Of a DNA stretch of 64,000 nucleotides, positions 18,481 through 27,563 are shown in pieces. The position numbers and the translations under genes are program-made. Location of the stretch: the NCBI RefSeq assembly GCF_048269545.1, contig NZ_JBLXIJ010000001.1, forward strand, positions 310,001-374,000, written 5' to 3'. The stretch comes from Halpernia sp048269545. GTDB taxonomy: Bacteria; Bacteroidota; Bacteroidia; Flavobacteriales; Weeksellaceae. The notes below the pieces were generated by a model. The model was not told the origin of the DNA. It did not search any database and worked only from the letters and a program-made list of their open reading frames with translations. Numbering within the stretch: position 1 is the first letter of the stretch; each line of letters begins with the position of its first letter.

Positions 18481-19324
18481 TTTTCTTCATTACAGCATTT
18501 AAGGTATCGCTTATTTTCTGCATCTCCATTTTCTTTAAATTTTTAACGACAAAAATTTTATTCAATTTCCCAATCTTTTCCGAAAGTTCAACAGAAATAT
18601 CCCAAAAACCAGTTTTGTTATCTACTTCAAATCCCGCAATTTTTCCAACCATAATTCCTTCAGGAAAAATTGAAGATTTACCGTCGGTAACAATTGTATC
18701 TCCTACTTGAAGTGGAACATATTTCGGAACATCAGAAAGATGCATCGTTCTAGAATCTTCTCCGAGCCAAGTTAATGTACCAAAATAACCAGAGTTTTTT
18801 AAAGAAGCGCTAATTCTAATTTTATGTACACTCAAAACAGATTGCACCAATGCGTAATTATCTGTAGTGTTAATGACAATTCCGGCAAGCCCATTTGGAG
18901 CAATTACACCCATTTTAGGAAATACGCCTTGGTTTTTGCCTCTATTAATTGTAAAATAATTATCACGTCTGTTAATACTGTTGTAAACTACATCGCCATC
19001 AACGAAAGTATAAATTTGTCCACCTTTGGCTGTATCTATTACTTTTACAAATTTTGGTATTTCATTGTTTTCTTTTCCATAAACCTGCTCCATTAAAATT
19101 TTATTTTGTTGAACTAAATTTTCATTTACCTGTTTCAGTTTTAAGTATGAAGCGCCTTCATCTATATAGCCAGAAACCCAAGAATTAAATGCAGCAGATT
19201 GAGCGGCAATATAAGATTGCTGCATAGTATTTCTGGTAAACATTAGAACCAGTGCTGTAATTTGTAAGAATATAAAAAAAACGAACAAAGCGTTTTTTGA
19301 AAATAATCTCAGCAAAAATGCCAT
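18470..19324 (-). CDS. mreC: Rod shape-determining protein MreC
   Basis: A 284-residue bitopic protein with one N-terminal membrane helix (about residues 8-30), a coiled-coil region at about 60-85 and the periplasmic beta-barrel MreC core. Motifs include FTINRGKNQGVFPKMGVIAPNG near 124-145 and VGDTIVTDG..SIFPEGIMVGKI near 211-235. MreC binds PBP2 and activates it. It overlaps mreD by 11 bases, and mreB lies 24 bases upstream. Confidence 0.94.
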   Translation of the reverse strand: MAFLLRLFSKNALFVFFIFLQITALVLMFTRNTMQQSYIAAQSAAFNSWVSGYIDEGASYLKLKQVNENLVQQNKILMEQVYGKENNEIPKFVKVIDTAKGGQIYTFVDGDVVYNSINRRDNYFTINRGKNQGVFPKMGVIAPNGLAGIVINTTDNYALVQSVLSVHKIRISASLKNSGYFGTLTWLGEDSRTMHLSDVPKYVPLQVGDTIVTDGKSSIFPEGIMVGKIAGFEVDNKTGFWDISVELSEKIGKLNKIFVVKNLKKMEMQKISDTLNAVMKKNEQ

Positions 19325-19348
19325 CGTTTTAAGCTAAGGAAATTAATA

Positions 19349-20374
19349 TTATTTAAGAAGGAAATTAAACTTATCAATATTTTTCAATGCAATTCCAGTT
19401 CCACGAACTACAGCTCTCAAAGGATCTTCTGCGACAAAAACAGGAAGTCCTGTTTTTTTATGAAGTCTATCTCCTAAACCGCGCAAAAGCGCACCACCGC
19501 CTGCAAGATAAATACCAGTTTTGTAAATATCTGCTGCTAATTCTGGTGGAGTTAAAGATAAAGTTTCCATTACTGCATCCTCAATTCTTAGTATTGATTT
19601 GTCTAAAGCCTTGGAAATTTCTTTATAATTTACCATAATTTCTTTTGGTTTCCCCGTAATCAAATCTCTACCTTGCACTGGAATATCTTCAATTGGCATA
19701 TCTAATTCTTCAATTGCAGAACCAACTTCTATCTTCACTCGTTCCGCCGTTCTTTCACCGATATATAAATTGTGATGAGTTCTTAGATAATAAGCAATAT
19801 CATTTGTAAAAACGTCACCTGCAATTTTTACAGATTTATCACAAACAATACCTCCTAAAGCGATTACTGCAATTTCAGTAGTTCCACCACCTATATCGAT
19901 AATCATATTACCTTCGGGTTTTTGAACGTCAATTCCAACTCCTATTGCAGCTGCCATTGGTTCATAAATAAGTCTTACTTCTTTTGCGTTTACTTTTTGT
20001 GCAGAATCTCTTACCGCTCGTTTCTCAACTTCCGTAATTCCCGAAGGAATACAAATTACAATCCTCAATGCCGGTTGAAATAATCGACCTTTTATACCAG
20101 GAATTTTTTTAATAAATTCTTTTATCATATGTTCAGAAGCATGGAAATCAGCAATTACACCATCTTTTAAAGGTCTGATTGTTTTAATGTCTTCATGCGT
20201 TTTTCCTTGCATATGTTTCGCCTGTTCACCTACAGCAATGGGTTTTCCAGTAGAGCGTTCTATCGCCACTATTGAAGGTTGATCGATCACAATTTTATTG
20301 TTGTGAATAATTAATGTATTTGCGGTCCCTAAATCTATCGCAATTTCTTGCGTAAATAAATCAAATAATCCCAT
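19349..20374 (-). CDS. mreB: Rod shape-determining protein MreB (bacterial actin)
   Basis: Actin-like ATPase of 341 residues that forms membrane-bound filaments guiding the elongasome. Actin-fold motifs are clear: phosphate 1 in AIDLGTANTLI at about 12-22, phosphate 2 in IDIGGGTTEIAVI near 160-172, and the adenosine motif YLAGGGALLRGL near 289-300. Length is normal for MreB. It is the first gene of the rod operon. A promoter -7-like element (TATCTTTG) lies 23 bases ahead of the start on the minus strand. Confidence 0.98.
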   Translation of the reverse strand: MGLFDLFTQEIAIDLGTANTLIIHNNKIVIDQPSIVAIERSTGKPIAVGEQAKHMQGKTHEDIKTIRPLKDGVIADFHASEHMIKEFIKKIPGIKGRLFQPALRIVICIPSGITEVEKRAVRDSAQKVNAKEVRLIYEPMAAAIGVGIDVQKPEGNMIIDIGGGTTEIAVIALGGIVCDKSVKIAGDVFTNDIAYYLRTHHNLYIGERTAERVKIEVGSAIEELDMPIEDIPVQGRDLITGKPKEIMVNYKEISKALDKSILRIEDAVMETLSLTPPELAADIYKTGIYLAGGGALLRGLGDRLHKKTGLPVFVAEDPLRAVVRGTGIALKNIDKFNFLLK

Positions 20375-20397
20375 TTCTTCCTGTATATTTAAGTTTA

Positions 20398-20405
20398 CAA
20401 AGATA
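20398..20405 (-). promoter_or_regulatory. Bacteroidota -7 element upstream of mreB
   Basis: Minus-strand TATCTTTG matches TAnnTTTG, 23 bases before the mreB ATG. No TTG is seen at the usual 19-21 base spacing, so this is a partial match. Confidence 0.45.
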
Positions 20406-20519
20406 TAAATTTAGAACCGTTCTAAAAATTAGAATTCAAATAATTTTGGTTAAAATTTTATTAAATTTCATAGTATCTTTGATGTTTTAACTCATTATTA
20501 ATCAAATTATTATTTTTAA

Positions 20520-20930
20520 ATGATAAAAAAAATTTCATCTCATGATACTTATGGTCTTAGAAAAAATATTTTAGGAGAAAATATTCCCAATTATCAATTT
20601 ATTTATAATGGCGATAACGATGAAAATACTTTTCATTTGGGTTTTTTTGAACATGAAATTTTAGTGGGAATTTTAACTGTAATGCAAAATAATGAAAATA
20701 CCTTTCAGTTCCGGGGAATGGCAGTTTCTATAAATCAACGAGGGAAAAATATTGGCGGCAAATTATTAGATTTTGCAACCGATCTCATTCATTCTAAAGC
20801 AGAGAAAATTTGGTTAAATGCAAGAAAAGATGTTGTACCGTTTTACCTTAAAAATGGTTTTGAAGCGGAGGGAGATTATTTTATGATAGAACCAATCGGT
20901 TTACATCTGAAAATGAGGAAATTAAATTAA
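20520..20930 (+). CDS. GNAT family N-acetyltransferase
   Basis: A 136-residue GNAT-fold protein. The acetyl-CoA site is visible as FRGMAVSINQRGKNIGGKLLDFA (motif A, Q/RxxGxG/A variant RGKNIGG) at about residues 61-83, and the final strand includes FYLKNGFEAEGDYF, where GFxxxGDxF is typical. The acyl acceptor cannot be told. It is divergent from mreB with a 145-base shared promoter region that contains a plus-strand TATCTTTG at 20474-20481. Confidence 0.82.
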   Translation: MIKKISSHDTYGLRKNILGENIPNYQFIYNGDNDENTFHLGFFEHEILVGILTVMQNNENTFQFRGMAVSINQRGKNIGGKLLDFATDLIHSKAEKIWLNARKDVVPFYLKNGFEAEGDYFMIEPIGLHLKMRKLN

Positions 20931-20994
20931 ATAATGATTGATTTTTATCATTGCTTTCATTAATAGATTCTTATAGAAATCAGAATAAAAATCT

Positions 20995-21002
20995 TAAATT
21001 TG
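20995..21002 (+). promoter_or_regulatory. -7 element adjoining the hemA start
   Basis: TAAATTTG matches TAnnTTTG and ends eight bases before the hemA ATG at 21011. The implied transcript would have almost no leader. No upstream TTG at canonical spacing is visible. Confidence 0.4.
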
Positions 21003-21010
21003 CATTTCCT

Positions 21011-22285
21011 ATGGACTCAAAATCACAAATTCATCAAACGAGTAACTTCGCTGTTCTGAGCGTGAGTTACGAAAAAGCAGATGCACAAATCCGTAGCAAA
21101 TTTGCTTTTTTTGATGACCATATTAAAGATTTTGTTGCTGCAATTCACGAGCAACATCTTGGCGATGCTTTTGTAGTTTCTACTTGCAACAGAACTGAAA
21201 TTTACACCACTACACCCAATTATTTATTAGTTGCAGAGCTGTACTGCAAAGCAATACAAGTGGGTTTACCAGAATTCATGCAATTTGTAACTATTTTAAA
21301 AAGAGAAGAAGCACTTACCCATTTATTTCGTGTAGCTTCAGGTTTGGAAAGTCAAATTATTGGTGATTTTGAAATAATTGGACAGATAAAAAACGCATAT
21401 CATCGTTTTAAAAAAGAGAAAAGCAGTGCAAATCCTTTCTTAGAAAGAGCAATTAATTCTGCGATTCAGATTTCAAAAAAAATTAAAAACGAAACTACGA
21501 TTTCTAATGGAGCGGCGTCTATGTCTTATGCAGCGGTTCATTATATTCTAAATAACCAAACTCAACTTTCTGATAAAAATATTTTACTTTTAGGCGTGGG
21601 AGAAATAGGGCAAAATACAGTGGAAAATTTGGTAAAACACGTTTATAAACCACGCATTAAAATTGCAAATAGAACTTCAGAATTAGCAGAGAAAATATCG
21701 GAAAAGTATAAAATCCCACATATTGCATTTAAAGATTTTGAAGAAGAATTGCATCAAACAGATATTTTAATTGTAGCAACTGGCGCGCAAAAACCCATTA
21801 TTAATAAATCTCATTTCCCAAATGGAAAACAAACTTTGGTAATAGATTTATCAATACCTAATAATGTTGAGAAAGATATTACAGAAAATGAGAATGTAAG
21901 TTTGGTAAATGTGGACAATCTTGCTTCTCAAATTCAGGAAACGATGGTTCTTCGGAAAAAAGAAATTCCCAAAGCCGAAGAAATTATTAAACTAATGACC
22001 AAAGAATTTATGGAGTGGGAAAAAAAGAGAAAATTAGCACCAAATATTCATCAATTTAAAGCTTCGCTAAAAAAAATTGAGAACCACGAAATGCATCAAA
22101 TTCACAGAAAAAATAAATATGTAAATGTGGAAGATATGGTTTTATCGGAAAAATTAATTCAAAAAATTACCAATCGTTTTGCGAAATATATTATTGATAA
22201 TCCGTGGAAAGCTGAAGAAGTAAGTAAATTAATGCACGAAATTTTAGTGGAAATGCCAAATAATGAATTCAATGAAAAGCATTAG
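21011..22285 (+). CDS. hemA: Glutamyl-tRNA reductase
   Basis: First enzyme of the C5 pathway. It reduces Glu-tRNA to glutamate-1-semialdehyde with NADPH. The protein has 424 residues from the ATG at 21011, which is preferred over an upstream TTG that would add 20 non-conserved residues. The catalytic Cys59 lies in VVSTCNRTEIY, and VASGLESQIIGDFEI and the Rossmann motif LLLGVGEIGQNTVENL follow. The C-terminal dimerisation helix is present. hemC overlaps the last 23 bases, so coupled expression is likely. Confidence 0.96.
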   Translation: MDSKSQIHQTSNFAVLSVSYEKADAQIRSKFAFFDDHIKDFVAAIHEQHLGDAFVVSTCNRTEIYTTTPNYLLVAELYCKAIQVGLPEFMQFVTILKREEALTHLFRVASGLESQIIGDFEIIGQIKNAYHRFKKEKSSANPFLERAINSAIQISKKIKNETTISNGAASMSYAAVHYILNNQTQLSDKNILLLGVGEIGQNTVENLVKHVYKPRIKIANRTSELAEKISEKYKIPHIAFKDFEEELHQTDILIVATGAQKPIINKSHFPNGKQTLVIDLSIPNNVEKDITENENVSLVNVDNLASQIQETMVLRKKEIPKAEEIIKLMTKEFMEWEKKRKLAPNIHQFKASLKKIENHEMHQIHRKNKYVNVEDMVLSEKLIQKITNRFAKYIIDNPWKAEEVSKLMHEILVEMPNNEFNEKH

Positions 22286-23183
22286 AATTGGAACCAGAAA
22301 TTCGCCTTTAGCTTTATGGCAAGCGCGACAAGTAGCTAAGAAACTTCAGAACAAAAATATTAAAACAGATATAGTTCCAATTATTTCTTCAGGTGATAAA
22401 AATCTTACACAACCTCTTTATTCATTAGGAATTACAGGGATTTTTACCAAAGATTTGGATATTGCTTTGCTTAATGACGAAATTGATATTGCCGTTCATT
22501 CTTTAAAAGATGTACCGACAGAACTACCTTACGGAGTTAAATTGATTTCAGTTTTAGCGAGAGATTTTCATCATGATGTTTTGGTAAGAAATTCTAAAGC
22601 AAAAAATAAAGATTTAAAAGATTTAAAAATTGCAACGAGCAGTTTGCGACGACGTTCTTTTTGGTTGCGAGAATTTCCAGGTACAGAATTAACAGATATT
22701 CGAGGAAATGTACAAACCAGACTTCGCAAATTAGAAGAAGAAATTGCAGACGCAACTTTGTTTTCTTTAGCAGGAATTAAAAGAATGAATCTAGATTTAG
22801 ATTATGAATTTTTACCATTTCTTCTTTCCGCGCCGTCACAAGGCGTTGTAGGAATTGCAGGTCACGAAGATAAAACGGAAATTAACGACATTTTAAAAAG
22901 TATTGAAGATTCTAAAACTGCAATTTGCACAACAATTGAACGGGATTTTCTTCGGACTTTAGAAGGCGGTTGTACCGCTCCAATTGGTGCTTTTGCAGAA
23001 ATTAATGTTAGAAATGAAATTCGATTTCTTGGAAGAATTTGTTCACTTGATGGGAAAGATTGTATCGAAACGGATGAAATATTTCAATATAATTCTTCTG
23101 AAAAAGCAGGTGAAATTTTGGCTCAAAAACTATTAAAAAACGGAGGTAAAGAATTAATGTCAATCATCAAAAGATCTTTGTAG
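22263..23183 (+). CDS. hemC: Hydroxymethylbilane synthase (porphobilinogen deaminase)
   Basis: Polymerises four porphobilinogen units to hydroxymethylbilane in the cytoplasm. The 306-residue sequence has RIGTRNSPLALWQA at its start, the catalytic Asp in HSLKDVPTEL (Asp83), the cofactor-binding basic run SSLRRRSF and the dipyrromethane-anchoring Cys237 in EGGCTAPIGA. A second ATG nine bases in (22272) is an equally possible start. It overlaps hemA and ends directly against the end of the convergent nth gene, with no spacer. Confidence 0.96.
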   Translation: MNSMKSIRIGTRNSPLALWQARQVAKKLQNKNIKTDIVPIISSGDKNLTQPLYSLGITGIFTKDLDIALLNDEIDIAVHSLKDVPTELPYGVKLISVLARDFHHDVLVRNSKAKNKDLKDLKIATSSLRRRSFWLREFPGTELTDIRGNVQTRLRKLEEEIADATLFSLAGIKRMNLDLDYEFLPFLLSAPSQGVVGIAGHEDKTEINDILKSIEDSKTAICTTIERDFLRTLEGGCTAPIGAFAEINVRNEIRFLGRICSLDGKDCIETDEIFQYNSSEKAGEILAQKLLKNGGKELMSIIKRSL

Positions 23184-23804
23184 TTATTTATCAAACAGCA
23201 TTTTAGTTAAAAAATCTTTTTCGCCTTTTCCTCTCGCCGGAGAATATTCTCTTCCATAAAATATAATTTGCAAATGAAGTTTATTCCATAATTTTTTTGG
23301 AAATATTCTCTTTGCATCTTCTTCAACTTGAACAACGTTTTTACCTTCAGAAATTTTCCACCGCTTTAATAATCTGTGAATATGTGTATCTACAGGAAAA
23401 GCGGGAACACCAAAACTTTGGCTCATCACAACAGAGGCCGTTTTGTGACCAATTCCTGGAAGCGCTTCCAGTTCTTCAAAAGTTTGAGGAACTTCTCCCT
23501 TATGTCTTTCTATTAAAAGTTCTGACAATTTTTTTAAATTCTTGGCTTTTTTATTTGAAAGTCCAATTTGTTTAATCAAATATTTAATTTCATCAATTTC
23601 TAAAAGATTCATTTTAAAAGCATCTCCCGCAACTTCAAATAATTTTGGCGCAATTTCATTTACTTTTTTATCCGTCGTTTGCGCAGAAAGTGCAACTGCA
23701 ACTAATAATTGAAAAGGAGAATCGTGGTTTAAAGGAATCGGAACTTCAGGATATATTTTTTCCAATTCTTCGATAATTATTTTCGCGCGTTGCTTTTTTG
23801 TCAT
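23184..23804 (-). CDS. nth: Endonuclease III-like DNA glycosylase, no iron-sulfur cluster
   Basis: Base-excision repair glycosylase/AP-lyase acting on oxidised pyrimidines, 206 residues from the ATG at 23804. A longer frame to 23897 exists, but its extra residues are not conserved and overlap the divergent bcp gene. The helix-hairpin-helix LEALPGIGHKTASVV (about 112-126) carries the catalytic Lys121, and Asp139 lies in PVDTHIH. The protein has no cysteine at all, so the C-terminal [4Fe-4S] motif of E. coli Nth is absent; its place is taken by REYSPARGKGEKDF. Confidence 0.9.
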   Translation of the reverse strand: MTKKQRAKIIIEELEKIYPEVPIPLNHDSPFQLLVAVALSAQTTDKKVNEIAPKLFEVAGDAFKMNLLEIDEIKYLIKQIGLSNKKAKNLKKLSELLIERHKGEVPQTFEELEALPGIGHKTASVVMSQSFGVPAFPVDTHIHRLLKRWKISEGKNVVQVEEDAKRIFPKKLWNKLHLQIIFYGREYSPARGKGEKDFLTKMLFDK

Positions 23805-23838
23805 TTTAAATTTAACTTTACACAAAAATACTAAAGAT

Positions 23839-24285
23839 ATGTTACAAGTAGGAGAAACGTTACCAAACTTTGAAGCCCAAAACCAAGACGGAAACATAAT
23901 AAAATCAACAGATTTTTCTGGTAAAAAGTTGGTTGTTTTCTTTTATCCAAAAGCAAATACACCTGGTTGTACAGCAGAAGCATGCAATTTAAACGAAAAC
24001 TATAGTTTACTTAAAAAACAAGGTTTTGAAGTGTTAGGAATTAGCGCAGATCCAGTAAAGAATCAAAAGAAATTTCAAGAAAAGTTTGGCTTTGAATATG
24101 ATTTATTGTCTGATGAGTCCAAAGAAATTTGTGAGAAATTCGGCGTTTGGCAACTCAAAAAATTTATGGGAAAAGAGTTTATGGGAATTGTAAGAACTAC
24201 TTTTTTGTTTAATGAAAAGGGAATTTGCACCGAAGTTATTTCTAAAGTTGAAACCAAAAATCACGCGGCGCAAATTTTAAAATAA
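23839..24285 (+). CDS. bcp: Thioredoxin-dependent thiol peroxidase (BCP/PrxQ)
   Basis: Peroxiredoxin of 148 residues that reduces hydroperoxides using thioredoxin. The peroxidatic Cys44 and resolving Cys49 lie in KANTPGCTAEACNL, the PrxQ two-Cys arrangement on one helix. Length matches the family. It is divergent from nth with only 34 bases between their starts, so the two promoters must overlap. Both act in oxidative-damage defence or repair. Confidence 0.93.
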   Translation: MLQVGETLPNFEAQNQDGNIIKSTDFSGKKLVVFFYPKANTPGCTAEACNLNENYSLLKKQGFEVLGISADPVKNQKKFQEKFGFEYDLLSDESKEICEKFGVWQLKKFMGKEFMGIVRTTFLFNEKGICTEVISKVETKNHAAQILK

Positions 24286-24423
24286 AAAATTTACCGCAAA
24301 AGAATTAAAAGAAAAATAATTCGATAAGAAATTCATAAGATTACAAAATGAATATTAATTAATGTTTTGCTTTGCAATTTTGCGGCTTCTCATTTTTCAG
24401 AATTACTTTTTTCTCTTTTGTGA

Positions 24424-24933
24424 TTAATTCTCGTAATAGCGCAACCATTCTTCATCATTGGGTAAATTTACCATTCTCACATATTTTAAACCTAATTTTT
24501 CTATTAATTTTTGGGAAGAGAAGTTGTCTTCGGATGTAATTGCAGATATTTTTTTAAGATTATAATTTTGAAACACGTGATTTTTTAAAAAATTTGCTGC
24601 TTCAAAAGCATAACCTTGCTTGTGAAATTCTTCTAGAAGTGAAAATCCAATATCTGGAATTTCTAAACCTTCACGAACAAAAATACCGACGGCTCCAACT
24701 TTTTCTTCGTCGCTTTTTCGTTCAATAACATAATTACCAAAACTTAATTTTTCAAATTGCGGTAAAAATTTTTCTTTAATATAGTTTTCTGCGTCTATTT
24801 TGTTTTTTAATTTTCTATCGCCTATAAATCTTATGAAAAGACGTTCTGTATATAATTTCAAGAAAAATTCTGCATCAGTTATTTGGGCTGGTTTTAAAAT
24901 TAATCGTTCGGTTTCGAGTGAATTATTTTCCAT
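24424..24933 (-). CDS. GNAT family N-acetyltransferase (RimJ/RimL-like)
   Basis: A 169-residue protein beginning with TERLILKPAQITDAEFFLKLY, the pattern of the RimJ/RimL subgroup of acetyltransferases (Acetyltransf_3). The cofactor-binding segment is GFSLLEEFHKQGYAFEAANFL at about 105-125, and the ending SQKLIEKLGLKYVRM fits the motif B region. It may acetylate a protein N-terminus or a small amine; the substrate is unknown. It is flanked by short intergenic stretches and is a single-gene unit. Confidence 0.82.
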   Translation of the reverse strand: MENNSLETERLILKPAQITDAEFFLKLYTERLFIRFIGDRKLKNKIDAENYIKEKFLPQFEKLSFGNYVIERKSDEEKVGAVGIFVREGLEIPDIGFSLLEEFHKQGYAFEAANFLKNHVFQNYNLKKISAITSEDNFSSQKLIEKLGLKYVRMVNLPNDEEWLRYYEN

Positions 24934-24987
24934 TTAATTATTATTTCTTGGTATGAATTTAGCAAGTGTAGATTAAAATTTAAAAGT

Positions 24988-25431
24988 ATGAAAAATTTGA
25001 AAATAATCTTGATTTGTTTTTTAACATCAGCTTTAATGTGGAGTTGTATGTCTCAAAATTCAACAAATTCTTCGAAAAAAAACCTTCAAAAAGAATGGAT
25101 GTTGGTTTCTTTTCAACATTTTAGTAAAGAAAAATTAACAGAGTTTCAAGCAAAGATGAACTTAGTTCCCAATGTGAATAACACGAATCAGTATTCCGCA
25201 AAAATGGGTTGTAATAATATGTTTTTTACAATAAAAACCGCAGCAAATAATAAAATTGAATTTTCGCAAGTGGGAAGTACAATGATGTTTTGCCAAGATA
25301 GAATGGACTTGGAAAGTGCTTTTGGGAAAGCTTTACCAATGATGAACTCTTATAAAATTGACGGACATTATCTTACTTTAACTGATGATAAAGGAAATGA
25401 AATGAAATTTATTGCTGCGGATTGGGATTAG
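24988..25431 (+). CDS. META domain lipoprotein (HslJ-like)
   Basis: A 147-residue lipoprotein: signal peptide with lipobox LMWSC (Cys20), then one META domain. WMLVSFQHFSKEKL opens the domain, SAKMGCNNMFF corresponds to the conserved GCN motif, and GSTMMFCQDRMDLESAFGKAL to the TxMxC motif followed by the E..F..AL segment. META-domain proteins such as HslJ are envelope proteins linked to stress tolerance. The exact role is unknown. Confidence 0.8.
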   Translation: MKNLKIILICFLTSALMWSCMSQNSTNSSKKNLQKEWMLVSFQHFSKEKLTEFQAKMNLVPNVNNTNQYSAKMGCNNMFFTIKTAANNKIEFSQVGSTMMFCQDRMDLESAFGKALPMMNSYKIDGHYLTLTDDKGNEMKFIAADWD

Positions 25432-25510
25432 AATTTTTTTAAAAATAAATTTTGATGAATTAGATAATTTCCAATATCACTACATTTGTAAAAAAGCGAG
25501 ACAAAATTAT

Positions 25511-26725
25511 ATGCTAGATAAAAAAGACCATCAATATGAAAAAGCCGTTCTTGTAGGCGTGATTACACAGAACCAAGATGAAAAAAAATTAAAAGAATAT
25601 ATGGACGAGCTGGAATTTCTGGCTTTTACCGCAGGTGCGACAGTAGAAAAAAGATTCGTTCAAAAACTTACACAACCGGATCCGAAAACTTTTGTAGGAA
25701 CTGGAAAAGCGCAAGAAATAAAAGAATATATTACCGAAAACGGAATTACAACTATCATTTTTGATGATGAACTTTCGCCATCACAGTTAAAAAATTTAGA
25801 AAAAGAAATTGAAGTTAAAATTCTCGATAGGACCAATTTAATTTTAGATATTTTCGCTCAACGCGCACAAACTTCTTACGCTAGAACGCAAGTAGAACTC
25901 GCTCAATATCAATATCTTTTACCAAGATTAAGCAAAATGTGGTCTCACTTAGATAAACAAAAAGGTGGAATCGGGATGCGTGGTCCAGGTGAAACTGAGA
26001 TCGAAACCGATAGAAGAATTATCCGCGATCGAATTACTTTGTTAAAAGATAAACTGAAAGTTATTGATAAACAGATGGCAACGCAACGAAATAATCGAGG
26101 AAAAATGGTTAGAGTTGCTTTAGTTGGTTACACAAATGTGGGGAAATCTACTTTGATGAATGCCATTTCAAAATCTGATGTTTTTGCTGAAAATAAATTA
26201 TTTGCAACTTTAGATACAACTGTTAGAAAAGTCGTGATTGGAAATTTACCCTTTCTTTTGACTGACACGGTTGGTTTTATTAGAAAATTACCGACACAAT
26301 TAATTGAAAGTTTTAAATCTACTTTAGATGAAGTTCGTGAAGCCGATTTGCTGATTCATGTTGTAGATATTTCACACGAAGGGTTTGAAGATCAACTTAA
26401 TTCTGTCAATCAAATTTTAGAAGAAATTAGCGCAAGTTCAAAACCAATGATTATGGTTTTTAACAAAATCGACGATTTTTCTTACGAGAAAAAAGCAGAA
26501 GACGATATGTCGCCAGAAACCCATAAAAATATTTCTTTGGAAGAATGGAAGAAAACTTGGATGGCAAAATCTAAATATCCGACAGTTTTTATTTCTGCTT
26601 TAACAAAGGAAAATTTCCCTGAAATGAAGAAAATGATTTACGATGAGGTGCAAAAAATTCATATTTCTCGTTTTCCGTATAATGATTTTCTGTTCCAGTA
26701 TTTTGAGGAAGAAGAAAATATTTAA
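25511..26725 (+). CDS. hflX: Ribosome-associated GTPase HflX
   Basis: A 404-residue GTPase that splits stalled or heat-damaged 70S ribosomes. The start at 25511 (MLDKKDHQYEKAVLVGV) is preferred over an earlier frame extension that overlaps the META lipoprotein gene. The N-terminal HflX domain contains DPKTFVGTGKAQEI, GGIGMRGPGETEIETDRR is the glycine-rich linker, and the G domain has G1 GYTNVGKS at 206-213 and G3 in DTVGFIRKLP. G4 is NKID. A TACATTTG element ends 22 bases ahead of the start. Confidence 0.95.
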   Translation: MLDKKDHQYEKAVLVGVITQNQDEKKLKEYMDELEFLAFTAGATVEKRFVQKLTQPDPKTFVGTGKAQEIKEYITENGITTIIFDDELSPSQLKNLEKEIEVKILDRTNLILDIFAQRAQTSYARTQVELAQYQYLLPRLSKMWSHLDKQKGGIGMRGPGETEIETDRRIIRDRITLLKDKLKVIDKQMATQRNNRGKMVRVALVGYTNVGKSTLMNAISKSDVFAENKLFATLDTTVRKVVIGNLPFLLTDTVGFIRKLPTQLIESFKSTLDEVREADLLIHVVDISHEGFEDQLNSVNQILEEISASSKPMIMVFNKIDDFSYEKKAEDDMSPETHKNISLEEWKKTWMAKSKYPTVFISALTKENFPEMKKMIYDEVQKIHISRFPYNDFLFQYFEEEENI

Positions 26726-26756
26726 CTACAGAGTTTCCTTTTATGTTTAATTATAA

Positions 26757-27473
26757 ATGAAACAATTCCAAGAAATTAAATCTATACTTTTTGACCTTTC
26801 AATTCCAGAAAAAGCCGCATTTTATCCGTATTTTTTCAAAACTGGAAAAGGAGAATATGGAGAAGGTGATGAATTTATTGGTGTTACAGTTCCTGAACAA
26901 AGAAAAGTAGCAAAAGAATATTTTCAAAAAATTTCTTTTGAAGAATTAGAAGAATTGTTGTCTTCAAAAATTCATGAACACCGCCATTGTGCATTATTAA
27001 TGCTTGTTTTAAAATATGAAAAAAATAAAAGCATTGATGAAAAAAAAGAAATCGTAGAATTTTATTTAAAAAATAAAAAACTCATTAATAATTGGGATTT
27101 GGTAGATGTTTCTTGTTATAAAATTTTAGGAAATTATTGTTTTAATTATCAGAAGGATGAAATATTAAAAACACTTTCAGAAGAAGACAATCTATGGAGC
27201 AAAAGAATGGCAATTGTTTCTACCATGTTTTACATTAAAAAAGGAGAATTTGCTTTAACTAAAAAATTTGTTTTAAAAAATCTTGAAAATTTTCACGATT
27301 TAATGCACAAAGCAAATGGTTGGTTATTGCGAGAAATGGGTAAGAAAAATGAACAAGAACTACTCAGTTTTTTAGAAAAGAATTACGACAAAATGCCGAG
27401 AACAACTTTAAGATATGCCATTGAAAAATTAGATTACGATGTGCGACAGAATATATTAAAAGGGAAGTTTTAA
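26757..27473 (+). CDS. DNA alkylation repair protein, AlkD-like
   Basis: A 238-residue HEAT-like repeat protein of the AlkC/AlkD glycosylase superfamily, which removes bulky or positively charged alkylated purines. Typical features are the stretch GEGDEFIGVTVPEQRKVAKEY near residues 38-58, RHCALLMLVLKYEK, INNWDLVDVSC (WDLVD carries the acidic residue near the lesion in AlkD) and HKANGWLLREMGKK. It starts 31 bases after hflX and may be cotranscribed with it. Length fits AlkD. Confidence 0.9.
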   Translation: MKQFQEIKSILFDLSIPEKAAFYPYFFKTGKGEYGEGDEFIGVTVPEQRKVAKEYFQKISFEELEELLSSKIHEHRHCALLMLVLKYEKNKSIDEKKEIVEFYLKNKKLINNWDLVDVSCYKILGNYCFNYQKDEILKTLSEEDNLWSKRMAIVSTMFYIKKGEFALTKKFVLKNLENFHDLMHKANGWLLREMGKKNEQELLSFLEKNYDKMPRTTLRYAIEKLDYDVRQNILKGKF

Positions 27474-27522
27474 AACGATTGGGAATTTTATCATCCTTTT
27501 TTAGATTGTTTTTAGAATAAAT

Positions 27523-27549
27523 AATCTGTGAAAATCTGTGAAATCTGTG
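27523..27549 (+). repeat. Short direct repeat AATCTGTG, three copies
   Basis: Three copies of AATCTGTG at 27523, 27533 and 27542 lie between two convergent genes. Related CTGTG/CTGCG words occur at 28071 and around 61480-61556, which suggests a degenerate interspersed repeat. Confidence 0.5.
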
Positions 27550-27563
27550 GGCAAAAATTAAAT

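Noticed and set aside
20437..20440. A -33 element for mreB
   Set aside because: The TTTG on the minus strand is 31 bases from the -7 element, beyond the 19-21 usual spacing.
23804..23897. N-terminal extension of nth to 23897
   Set aside because: Extra residues are not typical of endonuclease III and overlap the bcp start; the ATG at 23804 fits the family.
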